Assembly (NCBI GenBank): GCA_030770425.1
Contig: JASJFT010000081.1
Coordinates: 124,001 to 188,000, forward strand
Reading direction: 5' to 3'
Length of the DNA: 64,000 nucleotides
Source: Darksidea phi
Lineage: Eukaryota; Ascomycota; Dothideomycetes; Pleosporales; Lentitheciaceae
Part shown: one piece after another, positions 21,876-32,749 of the stretch
How the letters are laid out: each line of letters starts with the position of its first letter
Numbering within the stretch: the first letter of the stretch is position 1
Notes under the pieces: model-generated
Database searches by the model: none
The model's input: only the letters and a program-made list of their open reading frames with translations
What the model was told of the DNA's origin: nothing
Program-made: the position numbers and the translations under genes

Positions 21876-23548
21876 TTACAAAACTGGATGAAAAACGTCG
21901 CAGACCAAGTACCTAGCCGCTTTCTCGCTGTTCAGTCCGTTTTCCCAGTCAATCGTTTCTGCTATTTGATAGACAAGCGAACATCGGGCCCAGTCATACT
22001 CTTCCCGGATGTGGTTGAAGGTTTGCTGAGATTCATTGTCCCGCAGGACGTACCGATAGTTATAAGCCGGGTGAGGGCCGTAGGCGCAGCAATCTAGCAT
22101 GCAGCGCACAAATCGCATGAGACGGAGCACAGTCAGCTGGACGTCCTTCGAAAGAACGATAACACCATGCTCGTCATACAAGAATCCTTTTTCGATCTTG
22201 TAAGTGGAGAGCTCCTTCTCTTTCTCGCACATGTTGCTAGGATTGATTGACCTGCTCTTGTTTGCATTGGGGCCGAAATTGAACGATTCACCGTTGCCTT
22301 CGATATTTCGCTGGGCGTACCTTGACAGCACCTTCAGACCGTCCCGGACTTCGGAAGCAAGTTGTGAATTATGAAACTCGCTCGAAGAGTGGAAAACGCC
22401 CGGCCAGCGAACTCTAGGCTCGAGCCGCTTTGTGAGATCTGACAGAACGAAGGCAATACAGTCTTCTTCTTCCTCAGAAGACTCTTCTGCGGGTGTATCT
22501 TCGGCAGCAATTTCAGTGAGATCTTCCACAGAATTGCTCGAGAGAGGAGATGAAGAGCGCGCGGTCCGTGCTCGTGTCGCAGCATCTGCCTTGTCGCCGA
22601 CCGGGGATTGGTTCTTCGGTATCACAGCCTTCGGGCTGAGGCGACGCCTGTCCGAGTCTTGCTTGCGCTTCTTTTTCGAATTCGCATCGCCCTGGTTATC
22701 AACGCTATCCTCGTTCTGTGCCCGCTCCCCAGTCACTATCTGTGGAGTGGGCGATTTAGCAGCGGTTCCATTTAATCGCGCTTGCTCCGCCATCTGGAGG
22801 CGAATACACTCCCTTGCCAATGCTTCCGACCTCCTGTCTCCCACTTTTTCCTTGGTGAACTGGGATAAGTCACCATAAGTATCTATGAACTTCGCCATTG
22901 AGCCAACACCGCGCTTGCTTACAAGCGTGTTGTAGCTAAGTGGCCTTCCTAGCAGGATCTGCTTGTTTTCCGTCCTCTTCTTCTTGCCAGTGCCTTTCTT
23001 TCCTTGCGAATCAGCAGAATCTCCTACGTTCTCAGGAGCTACAGGCCTTGCTCCCTCAAGATTCTTAGATAGGCCTCGCCCCTTCTCAGGAGGAGGTGGA
23101 CAAGCGCTAGGACCGGCAGGCACTACAGTGCCATCAAGAGAGGCAGCGACGGCCGAGGTCGTTGGTGGTGCGGGCAATTCAGCTGTTCCTGCATGCTCAG
23201 GATTCGCGGATAAGAAATTACCATCGTCGTATGGCAGGTCGCTGAGTTCCGAACCATTATCGTCTACAGTTCCATTAGCTATAATTATAAGGAGATACTA
23301 CAAGAGCGCTCACCGACTAAAGACTTTTGTGCCGTCTGCTTCTTGATACTAGTGTCGGCCATCGTGTTGTTGAGTGGAAGTGAATAATTGGAGTCCAGTA
23401 CTCCTGGAGATGTCTGCTTCCCCTTGCCTTTACTATCTTGAGAAGTGGCAACAATGGGTTTTGTGGCGTGAGTTTCAGGGAGAGAAGGATAAGCCGCCCC
23501 GAAAGCCATAGATGAGGGGCTACTTTGGTTGTTTAAAGACATTTGCAT
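21876..23548 (-). CDS. Hypothetical protein, about 540 aa, two exons
   Basis: Exon 1 is 23548-23314 and exon 2 is 23263-21876. They are joined across a 50-nt intron with GTGAGC donor, GCTAAT branch point and GTAG acceptor, with phases agreeing. The N-terminal half is disordered (S, P, K, G; GKGKQTSPG, KKGTGKKKRTEN). A short folded patch follows (GRPLSYNTLVSKRGVGSMAK, YGDLSQFTKEKVG), then KKKRKQ as a probable nuclear signal and acidic EESSEEEEDC. The C-terminal 200 residues look globular (KGFLYDEHGVIVLSKDVQLT). No family is recognised. Neighbouring genes of the same flavour suggest a lineage-specific group. Confidence 0.62.
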
Positions 23549-24483
23549 GAAAGCTGAAATGTCTTAAAAACTCGTGAGAAATCTTCGCTGTTTGCTTGTT
23601 ATTGGTAGCTTACTATTTCGTTGAAGCACAAAGATAGGCTGGCAAGAGACTTCCGTTAATTTGACAGTTGTTTGAAAGTCGTATGTGAGAGTAAGGAGTA
23701 GCTATCTTATAACAAGTAGAGTATGGCCGGCCGTAGATGAAGGTAGGCCAAGCACTAGGGAACGAGGAGCGTTAAATAGTGCGCGGGTGTATCTTGGTCC
23801 GCGCACGATTTGTGAAACACGTTTAAGAATCTACATCCCAACAATATTTATACCATTACGAAGACTCCAAGAGCGTATGATGTGGTATTGTTGGTGAAAG
23901 GAAGGTAAGTCTATGGTCGGTGCATTGGCGCATTGTGTATGGATGTGTCAGATACAAAGCTCTCCGTGACACCCGCTATGGCCTAGGTGACAGAACAGGT
24001 TCTATTATCTCGGTAATTGTTTCCCTGTTGAAAGTGCATCTCCTAAGGTATACATACCCGATTATATGAACGGTCGGCCGAGCCAGGCAAATACTCTAGC
24101 AAGCATCAAGTCCATCACCAAAGATTAAGTTATGCGGGAGTTTACTTGGGAGAGTAAAAGTAGTACCATAAATATCTATAAAGTCCATCGTTTCTACTAG
24201 CTTGCTCTTGAAGTCTCTACATTTCTGTCAATTCTGGAGGCAACATTGAGCGTACATCTTCACAGTATAGCGTGAAAACGGAATGAGCCCCGCAATGGCA
24301 TTGTATCGATAGATCGCACATGTATCTCAAGTCAGGTCTACGCCAACATTAGGAAGTCCGCTTAGTCGCGGATAAAGATGAAGCCCCCAACCCCCCACGA
24401 CTTCCATATGTCTCAAGCGCGAATGTCCCAATTTGACGCCTATTCCGTCCTTCAGATCAATGTTGCCTTGTGATAGTATTCCA
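23549..24483. other. Intergenic region, nothing supported
   Basis: Promoter region of the minus-strand gene starting at 23548, then non-coding sequence with no frame of interest. Confidence 0.4.
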
Positions 24484-25541
24484 TCACCAGTATCGAAGTA
24501 GCTGATCGACTAGCCGTTTCGCTTCTTCTTCCCTCCGCATCTCTTGGTCCCAAGGCACAACATCCATCAACTCCCTCGCCAGCATCGTCTTCCCCAGTTC
24601 ATAGTTCTGCGCAACCCCGACGATATCCTTCCCTCGGTAACCAGCCCTAATAATACGTTCATTCTTCAGAATGCCATCTATTATCTCTTGCGCATTTGAC
24701 GTATTTAGTGGATGCAATCGCATGCTAAGTAGTGTGGCCGAATCTTCGGGATCGTAGATGTCTGTCTCGGCGTCACTGAAGTACGTATCGCTATCGTCAT
24801 CGTCATTTAAGAATGATGGCTCTGAAACGGCCGTGGAATTGTCGTCACGTGCGCTGCGGACAAGGACTTCGAGGTAGCGGCGGGCTTCGGCGATGCACTC
24901 TGGGTCCCTATTGTAGAATTTACGGCGAACCGATCCATGGAGAGTGTAGACCGGCGTAGGAGGTGCCCGATGTGGTTGCTGCACCGAGAAGTCGTCAGGT
25001 ACTGGGGCTGATCTGATTGGGGAGTGACTCTGCATGCAGGACAGAGCTTCTGCCGCGACCACCCTCTGTCGTTCAAGTTCGTGGGAATCTTGAATGACTG
25101 ACGAATATCGTTTCCGTTGTTGTGATCTTAAGCCTGTAAGTTTACTTAAGCTGAGAGACGCTGACGATGTTAATGACGGGCGCGAGAGGCCTTCCCCACT
25201 AAACGCTTCAGCCCGCTCCCGAGCTGCACTCTCATACAGCTGAGGGCTTAGCCCGGCCGCAACATTCGATCCAACGTTAACTTCTTTCTCGCTCCTTTCT
25301 CTCTCTTCCCAATACTTCGTCTGCACCATGATCATCGCATCCGCCCTATCCTGATTTTGATGCAGCATGTCCTTGACCTTGGAGTTGTACAGATCCTCCA
25401 CATGCTTTTCGGGGGATAGTATCATAAGTTGAGTGCCGATGTTGACTCCTTGTGTATAGTGTTCACTGTGAGGACATGACCGCGTCCATACGGGTTCCTA
25501 GACCTTCTTGGCGTGCGTGGGGCTGCGGGTTCCATTGTCAT
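24484..25541 (-). CDS. Hypothetical protein, about 331 aa, two exons
   Basis: My model joins 25541-25467 (MTMEPAAPRTPRRSRNPYGR and onward) to 25404-24484 through a 62-nt intron with GTGAAC donor and AAAAG acceptor, in phase. The simpler alternative is a single exon starting at 25425 (313 aa). The body has a charged helix (QDRADAMIMVQTKYWEERER), a Ser-rich stretch, basic RSQQRKRYSS, an acidic cluster NDDDDSDTYFSDAETDIYD and a helical C-terminus (LMDVVPWDQEMRREEEAKRL). No signal peptide, membrane span or family is recognised. Confidence 0.55.
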
Positions 25542-26374
25542 AGCGGAGGGCACAGTACGCTGCAATGACGATTTATAGTATGTTGACCTAGCGTATGAGT
25601 ATACCGCTAGCGCAGAAGCCCTATTGAGACGTGAACTAATTTTTGGAGGTGAAGGCGCCTTAGAGGTCGAGTGGATTAACGATCTTAGGCGGTTGGCTTC
25701 GTATAAGATATGCATTCACCGTAAGTAGAACATGAGCGTAGTAATGATTTGGTATTTAAATCTCCACTAAAATACGTCAAGAGCCGCTTCTGGGCGACAC
25801 TGAACTGGCCATTCAGGCGGTAATAGCACGACGTGCTTAGACACTCAGTACATACATCTCTTTCATCAGAAACATGCTCGATAAAATAGTCCGTGCATGA
25901 ACACCCCACTTGAAGGTAAACTCATCGCCAATATTATCGAAAGATGTACGCTAGCCAACATTAAATACCCACGTGCTAAAGAGAATTTTTGGGCAGAAAG
26001 AATCACAACTAGATGTAGCAATGACAACGGAACTACAGAAGGTTTAAGACGAGTGATTTCTACTCCGGAGTCAAATTCGTATGTTCAACAAAAATGCTCT
26101 AACTATCTCCTCATGTCTTTGCTAACGCACGCATCTAGTACGACAGATAGATGTTTATGTATAGTGTTGTTCGGCTAACTATGCATAGAGAGAAGCATGC
26201 CTTGACGTGTTGAATTGCGATATTGGACCTGAAGTCGGTGCGGGATTGGTGGAAACTGTAAGGGGGTGGGTGAGCAACCACCTACAATTCGAGGTCATGG
26301 TGCTATGGCTTGAATATCCTACGGATAGCTTAGAATCACTTCCATGAAGGTTTTTCCGCAGTACACGATGTGGA
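25542..26374. other. Intergenic region, no supported gene
   Basis: Only short frames occur. One (25897-26178, 93 aa) has mixed composition but no motif or clear context. Confidence 0.35.
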
Positions 26375-26575
26375 TTTGTTTTGGATTTGCACAGTGGGGA
26401 GTCTATTTGTAAGGTCCGCACGAAACACAGTAGGAGTTTGTACACAATAGAGGTGCTATACCCACACCTTATACACGATAATAGAGCTGTAGAGCTGTAC
26501 ACAGTAATACCGACGAGATGATGTTTCGAACATTGACAGGCGACGAGCAATATGATGCAGATATGGCTGTACTTG
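26375..26575 (+). repeat. Dispersed repeat R1, copy 2
   Basis: Begins TTTGTTTTGGATTTGCACAG. It contains the AAGGTCCGCACG segment and then AGAGGTGCTATACCCACACC. It ends shortly after CGAACATTGACAGGCGACGA. It carries the same order of blocks as the copies at 15191 and 28184. Confidence 0.8.
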
Positions 26576-27126
26576 CTAATGCAACCATGTTTCACGCTAG
26601 GCCTCATCTAGAATAGCTCTTGTCGACGAAAACCTGGTCCTCGGCCACAACCCGTACAATCGCCCTCATATCCAGCAACCTTCGGTCAACTACGCTACGC
26701 TAAGGTGCTGTGACTTTCTTGCTATTTCCCATGCTTATATGCAAGATACAAGCCGCTCGCGGTCGACCATCTCAGGTAGCGGCAGCCTCCTACTTTTCGA
26801 CAGCCCCCAGCTGTGGCTTAAGCCAAACGCATCTGTTTTTCAATCGATCCACGATCAAGCACTGCAGGGAATAAAGTTAAAAGCTCCTGTCAGATGAGGT
26901 GTTTGGTCCTATATTCATCGCGCTATTTCGGGATGATCACCGGCAATTTGTCGCCTTTTAATATATCCAATATGGATCGTGGGCCGAGATCTCGAATATA
27001 TGAATCTAAATTACTCCGCAATGGAAACGGGAAGGGTGGTCTAAGGTTACAACATGGAGCGCATAAATAGTAAAACCTTCGTCTCGCCCATTGCTCATAC
27101 TCACTTACGACGAACCACCCGCAACG

Positions 27127-27891
27127 ATGTTCCGCAAAACCGCGCTTCTCGCCCTCGCCCTCCTCTCCTCGGCCTTCGCGCAAGTCAAGGAGAATTTCGA
27201 AAGCGGATTGGATACAGCCGCATGGGCTACGTATGCACCCGATTGCAACCAGGGCGGTAAAATCACCCTCGACAGCTCCTCCGCTCACAGCGGTAAGAAC
27301 TCTGTCAGGGTGGACGGTGCAGGCGGTTACTGTGGACATATCTTCTTCGGCACAACCAAGGTCCCCAGCGGTGATGTTTACGTTAGGACCTGGCTGTAAG
27401 TTAGAATGCAGCGATAACAGTGCTAGAAAGTGATACTAACTTCTTCCAGGAAAGCTTCAAAGGCCTTCACCGACTCCCACGTCACATTCATCACGATGCC
27501 CGACTCCGCTCAAGGCGCCAAAAAGCATCTCCGTATCGGCGGCCAGAGCAAGATCCTAATGTACAATCGCGAGACCGACGACGCCACGCTTCCCGACCTC
27601 TCCCCTCAAGGTATTGCGGCCTCGACCGCACTTCCCGCGAATCAATGGCGATGCTTTGAATATCATTTGGGTGCCGATGGCAGCGTCGAGACTTGGTTGG
27701 ACGGCACCGCCATTGCTGGTCTTACTGTCAAGCCCGGCGTCAGCAACCCGAACGCCGGTCAATGGCAGCGAAGCTCTTCCAAGCCTAAAGTCACTGGTAT
27801 CTACTTCGGCTGGGAGTCTTATGGTGGAGATACCAATACCTTTTGGTACGACGACATTTCGGTTAGCTCGACTCGTGTTGGTTGCACTTAG
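27127..27891 (+). CDS. Secreted Cip1-like protein (cellulose-induced, PL7-like fold)
   Basis: Two exons, 27127-27395 and 27450-27891, 236 aa. The intron has GTAAGT, TACTAAC and TTCCAG. A signal peptide ends near SSAFA (residue 18). The mature protein shows the hallmarks of Cip1 of Trichoderma reesei: CNQGGK near the N-terminus, SGKNSVRVDGAGGYCGHIFF, SHVTFITMPDSAQ, KHLRIGGQSKILMYNRETDD and YFGWESYGGDTNTFWYDD. Cip1 is secreted with cellulases, has a jelly-roll fold close to glucuronan/alginate lyases, and has debated catalytic activity. The CBM1 found on Cip1 is absent here. A TATA-like ATAAATAG lies about 65 bases upstream. Confidence 0.85.
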
Positions 27892-28183
27892 ATCATCGAA
27901 TGACAAGCCGCGGGACCACCATCATGAGTATTTATCACCAGAAATGCAAAAGGAACAATAACCATAGCGGCGACGATGGGTTTGCAACTTGCGGGCCTAA
28001 CGCCCTAGAATCTATGTACATATGTAAAAACATGTCTATACCAAACCACTGCATTACCGCGCTATCCGCCCCCGCATTTGTTTAGCTCAAAGTAAGATCT
28101 CAATATGCATACCTTGTGCCATCCCATGTTATGCTACCGCTGGTTCAGATACAGAAGCAGTTATCCTTGCCCGAGCTGTAGGT

Positions 28184-28386
28184 GTGCTAACTCATCGCTA
28201 CCGCTGTTGGAGTCTCCCGACCGCCAACATCACATTGTCGCTTACGATTGACAGTACTGTGTGCAGCTCTACAGCTCTATTATCGTGTATAAGGTGTAGG
28301 TATAGCACCTCTATTGTGTACAAACTCCTACTGTATTTTATGCGGACCTTACAAAAGAGACTCCTACTGTGCAAATCCAAAACAAA
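28184..28386 (-). repeat. Dispersed repeat R1, copy 3 (inverted, internally deleted)
   Basis: The reverse complement starts TTTGTTTTGGATTTGCACAG at 28386 and ends GATGAGTTAGCAC at 28184, the same end as copy 1. The block present in copy 1 between GTGATG and GGGAGAC (TTTCGAACATTAAGG..) is missing here. Copies 2 and 3 face each other about 1.6 kb apart with the Cip1-like gene between them. Confidence 0.8.
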
Positions 28387-29031
28387 TCCTTACCCGAGCA
28401 AAGGCATTCAAAGGTGACATGGCACTAAGCGGAGCTTTGCGATGCCGCAAGCTTTCTGCAACTAATACGGATACCTTGGTAAACCTTCATGAAAAGTGTG
28501 CGAGCCTTCTTCCGTGGCTGGTCACGCTTGCTGTCATAACTGGTCAACAGATCGTGCTATTTACTGTTCGCAGGCCAACCTGTGCTCATAACCCCCTCCA
28601 CATTGGTATCAACAAAAGATTAGATGCCGGCGACAATTCTGTTGTTCGCTTCCTCAGGGATAATGTCCCAGATTTCTATGGAGCACGCTGTCTTTGACGT
28701 TTTTCTAAGCCTACTCCATTCTAGCAGTGAGCCGATATCCGAGACAAAGTTGAATACTAGTCTTTCTTCGCTCATCGAAGATTCATGTCCAGCGCGTACC
28801 ATAGCAAAACAGGCGCGAAGTTTCGGTCCACGGGAACGCATGACTACACTAGCGCCTTACCTCTACTATTTGTTCTTGCCACTCGCAGACCTCTCCACCC
28901 CTTCTCAATTGGCTAAGCTTTTGCCGATGTTCCAAAGCCTTTTGCCGACATTGAGAAGCTCCCCGCCAATGGTCAAAAAGCTTTTTGCCGACCCCGGCGC
29001 CCGGGGGATAAATAAACGTACACTATGTAGC
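28387..29031. other. No supported gene; mixed short frames
   Basis: A minus-strand frame (28620-28841) reads like coding sequence (EERLVFNFVSDIGSLLEW) and may belong to the broken gene at 29032-29745, but the linkage is not clear. Confidence 0.3.
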
Positions 29032-29745
29032 TTAGCCACCAGCGCCCCAGTCCAGGGTAGCATCGCACTCGCACTCGCATGCCAACATCAATCGTTCAGT
29101 CTCCACATTTGGGCTTGCGACAAAGCCCAAATGTAGATCGCATATCGTCGCAGTCACGGAAACAGAAAGTATATCCACACCTAGCACGCCACGAGGCCCA
29201 ACCCGCCAACTCTCTATTTTATGTAAGCTTCTAAGGACCACTAAGGAAGAGGAGGATGCACTCTTTTTAATATACGTAGACAAGCTTCCAGGAGACGGCT
29301 CGGCAGTTAAGGATATGTCGGCCGCTTCCCAGCGCGATATGGGTTTGATTGGACGACCTCCTGTCATTTCTAGATCTCCTAAGATCATGCCTCCGGTCGA
29401 ATCCGGCAAGTGATGGCCTGGGTTTTGATATGCAATTTACCATGTCCGGTCCCAGCTCATGTCAACCAAGCGCGTGCCGACTCTCATAGGCCAGTCGCCA
29501 CGCTCAACTATCAAGGAGGTGGTACAGTCTGAGAAAGACGCCTTTCTGACGTATTGTCGCTCACCCACGAGCCCATCAACATCATCTCGAGAATGCGGGG
29601 CCCCATTTGCCGCGCATCGGAATAGATGAAGAGTAATATTCCAGAACCAAGGTACCTGGATGGATGGCAACCAGCGATACGGATGGCCTGGAAGCAGGTA
29701 ATCGCCTTGGTGGTTGGAAATCAGAAAGCTGGCGAGCGTATACAT
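29032..29745 (-). pseudogene. Unknown gene interrupted by one TAA
   Basis: A single minus-strand frame of 238 codons runs from ATG at 29745 to the stop at 29032 and is broken only by TAA right after MSWDRTW (about 29437). Composition is coding-like on both sides: YTLASFLISNHQGDYLLPGH before, GGMILGDLEMTGGRPIKPIS after. TAA can derive from CAA by the RIP-type change. I do not recognise the family. An intron starting GTAAAT at the stop is a possible alternative that would rescue the frame. Confidence 0.4.
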
Positions 29746-29835
29746 GACTACTGCGCCTCGCCCGTCTTTATAGCATCAACGTCGTCCCTTGGCAGCAGCC
29801 GGTAGACCTTCAACTTTCACTTGAGGTTCGTCACG

Positions 29836-31146
29836 ATGAAGTACTCGTTCAACGCCCTCGCGCTCATTGCGCTCGTCGCTCCCTCTCAGGCTGCTCTGCG
29901 TTTTGGATGCAGCACCGTCACTATCCAGCGTCTCGACCCCGTCGTCGAGCCCGGGGGTTTGCCATCGGCCCATCTCCACCAAGTCCGTACAAACTCCATG
30001 GCGTGAAAAAGCATAGTAGCTAATGAGATTCACTAGGTCGTCGGCGGCAATGCCTTCGCCCCAACCATGTCCGGTGATATAGGCGAAAAAGGCACTTGCA
30101 CAAGCTGCGTCTTCTCCGAGGATTTCTCAAACTACTGGACCGCCGTCCTCTTCTTCAAGCACCAGAACGGAACCTACAAGCGTGTACCCATCATGGCCAA
30201 CGATGCCCTGCCGGCTGGCATCAATGGCGGAATGACCATCTACTACACACAGCAGGACTTCAGCTCCAACGGAAAGCAGTTCATTCGCAGTTTCCCGCCG
30301 GTACGTGTCATATACATACCACCTATCGGGCTGGCCCCACGGAGTTCTATATCTTCTCACAACGCCAAAACACAAGACTAATACTCCACGATAGGGTTTC
30401 CGCATGACAGTTGGCAGCCCCACCCAAGGCGCCGACGGCATGACCAAACACAAAGGCCTCCGCTTCACCTGCCTTGACAACAAGTCGACGCGCTTCCCGG
30501 AGATCGACGATTTCCCCAAGAAGCCCTGCAAGGGCGGCCTCATGACCGAGCACCACTTCCCCGCGTAAGCTGCCCGCGACATGATTTCCGAATCTGGATG
30601 TCAAGATACTAAATAACATCTAGCTGCTGGGACGGCGTCAACCTCGACTCCCCCGACCATCAGTCCCACATGTACGACACACAACCCACTGGATTCGCCG
30701 CCGGAGGCCCATGCCCGAAATCGCATCCCATCCGCATGCCGCAGCTCGCGTACGAAACGCTCTGGGATACCGCGCAGTTCAAAGATATGTGGCCCAAGGA
30801 CGGCAGCAACCCGTTCGTCTTCAGCTACGGCAATCAATCTGGACACGCCTACGGAACTCATGCAGATTACATGTTCGGTTGGAAGGGCGATAGCTTGCAG
30901 CGCGCGATGAACTCCAGCTGCATGTTCAACGCATGCGAGAACGGAAAACCGCTTAAGAGCCAGAACGTTGCGGCGATGAATGCTTGCAAGGCGAAGGACT
31001 ACGTTGGAGAGAGTCATGATGGATGTAAGTTGTTCCACCGCCCTTCTCATCGCTTCTTTTCTTTCTTGCAGGTTCTCCTTCTTTAGAGAAAGATGGGCTA
31101 ATTGTGCGGACTAGGGCTCAAGGCACTTCCGGGTATGCAGCAGTAG
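29836..31146 (+). CDS. Secreted DUF1996 protein
   Basis: Five exons: 29836-29982, 30037-30300, 30395-30564, 30624-31024 and 31115-31146, 337 aa, all phases consistent. A signal peptide ends near PSQA (residue 19). The mature start LRFGCSTVTIQRLDPVVEPG and the following HLHQVVGGNAF are the signature of DUF1996. YYTQQDFSSNGKQF, CWDGVNLDSPDHQSHM and HADYMFGW also fit. This family is widespread and secreted in fungi, often annotated as WSC-domain or wall-associated proteins; its activity is unknown. No WSC or CBM module is attached and the last exon adds only about ten residues (WLKALPGMQQ). Confidence 0.85.
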
Positions 31147-32043
31147 AGGGGCCTAGGAAGATCTATTGGAGATTGGAAATTGCTCTCAAAGGCCAAGGAT
31201 TGACGTCGAGCGTTGAGCGTTGAGCGTTTGTACAATGCACTCGTTTTTGGATATAGGGGAGACTATCGGTAGTAGACTTAGTTTGTACCTTGATACTGAT
31301 ACTTCGTTACACTATGGCACGATACTTTATTATAGTATGGTATAACCATTTTTGTTAAAATGCTCGTTGAAACTTCTAGGTGGTGATGGAGGAGAGGACA
31401 TTGACGGGGGGAGTTGTTAACGCGTAGGTCACTAAGCCTAATTTGGCTTAGCTCTTAGCCACTTTATCTTCACATATGATCTACCCTTTTATTCCATCGC
31501 AAATCCATCATATTTGAGGAAATCTATCGAAATCGTCGTTATTTTTCGAAGCGGAAGCCTTCAGATACTACAAAACCTTCTTCACTTCCAACAAATTTTC
31601 TTAAGATTTGATAGACGGAGAGGGTATGGAAAAAAGCTGAAATAACACTATAATGGATAGGGTAGTTACACGCCTAACTAGCTTATTGACCTGCGGGTTA
31701 ACAAGTCCCATTGACAAGTAAACGCCGAATAGACCTACTAGCTTGATTCAGGTAGGCGGCCATAATTTGAGCGAGTGTCATCATACCCGGATTATCAATA
31801 ATTGTAGGTTGGCCTAATCAGTTTACGGCAAATAATGGAGTACTAGACTATCGGGCTCAACAACTTTTATTGCAGGGTTGACTAGACAGTTGACTAATGA
31901 ATAGTAAGTAGTTTATTGGTACATAGAAGAGTACATGCTATATAAAGGTTTGATGGTCTAGGGGTAGCCATGATTTACAAAAGTATGAATTGTTGAGTAG
32001 TACCAAAACAACGAGCATGTAGTATAACTGGCGAAGGGCTTGT
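31147..32043. other. AT-rich spacer between convergent genes
   Basis: Many TA steps and no coding frame. It holds the 3' ends of the DUF1996 gene and of the LPMO-like gene. Confidence 0.45.
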
Positions 32044-32604
32044 TCATGCCGACATGACGAAGTCGACGCAGTTCTCGTACGTTTGCTGGGCCGATGTGCC
32101 GAACCAGAACCACTGCATGGTGCACTCGCCAGGTACCTGGCATTGGGTCCCGAGATTGGTCGGCATTGTGACACTGAAAGCAGTGTTGTTGGCGGGCAGC
32201 TGGGCCAGGTTCTCATCGGCGTAGGAATCGAATACAAGGAGCGGTTGTCCGATCTGTGTGTTGGTTGCAGTGTCGATGATGGAGACATTGCAGGGTCCCT
32301 CGTGGGGAATTGGGAGCTCGGCCGTGAAAGGGACCTCCTCGCCGGGTGCGAAGGTCTGGACGAGGGCCTGGTTGTCCTCGAACTGGGCGCCCTTGCATAG
32401 GAATATGTTGCAGTCCGCGGCGCCGTTGCTTTGTATGTTCTCCAAAGGTCCGGTACCGTCGGAGAGGATGGCAGAGACAGCGGCAGCACCGCAGACCTGT
32501 TGCATGACCGGGCCGGGTTGACGAGCCGGAGGACTGGTGATGTTGCCGTGGGCAAGTGCCGTAGCGACCCATAAAGTGGAGGCGAAGAAGGTGGAAGAGC
32601 GCAT
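32044..32604 (-). CDS. Secreted histidine-brace LPMO-like protein
   Basis: A single exon of 186 aa. I chose the ATG at 32604 and not the one at 32820 because it opens directly into a signal peptide (MRSSTFFASTLWVATALA). Cleavage after ALA exposes histidine 19 as residue 1 of the mature protein (HGNITSPPARQPGPVMQQVCG). A second candidate copper ligand is H101 in PIPHEGP. Six or more cysteines and a YENCVDFVMSA end fit the small chitin-binding/LPMO_10-type fold. LPMOs cut crystalline polysaccharides oxidatively with copper. The axial Tyr/Phe and true activity cannot be judged. A copper-binding, non-cleaving relative (Bim1/X325 type) is the alternative. Confidence 0.7.
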   Translation of the reverse strand: MRSSTFFASTLWVATALAHGNITSPPARQPGPVMQQVCGAAAVSAILSDGTGPLENIQSNGAADCNIFLCKGAQFEDNQALVQTFAPGEEVPFTAELPIPHEGPCNVSIIDTATNTQIGQPLLVFDSYADENLAQLPANNTAFSVTMPTNLGTQCQVPGECTMQWFWFGTSAQQTYENCVDFVMSA

Positions 32605-32707
32605 TATGAAGATTAATATTACGGCTGAATTTTGGGGTATCTCGAAAGCCGAAAGCCAAACAAAAGTAACAGTCGGGAACGAGTGACCAGCACAAGAAGA
32701 GAGAGGC

Positions 32708-32749
32708 GAAGGATCGAACGGAGAGGGTAAAGGATCGAATGGAGAGGGT
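32708..32749 (+). repeat. 21-base tandem duplication in the LPMO-like gene promoter
   Basis: AAGGATCGAACGGAGAGGGT is repeated once, as AAGGATCGAATGGAGAGGGT, immediately in tandem about 105 bases upstream of the start codon. This suggests duplicated regulatory sites, or is chance. Confidence 0.55.

Noticed and set aside
25897..26178. 93-codon plus-strand frame (NTPLEGKLIANIIERC..)
   Set aside because: Mixed composition but no homology signal, poor context and no neighbours to support it.
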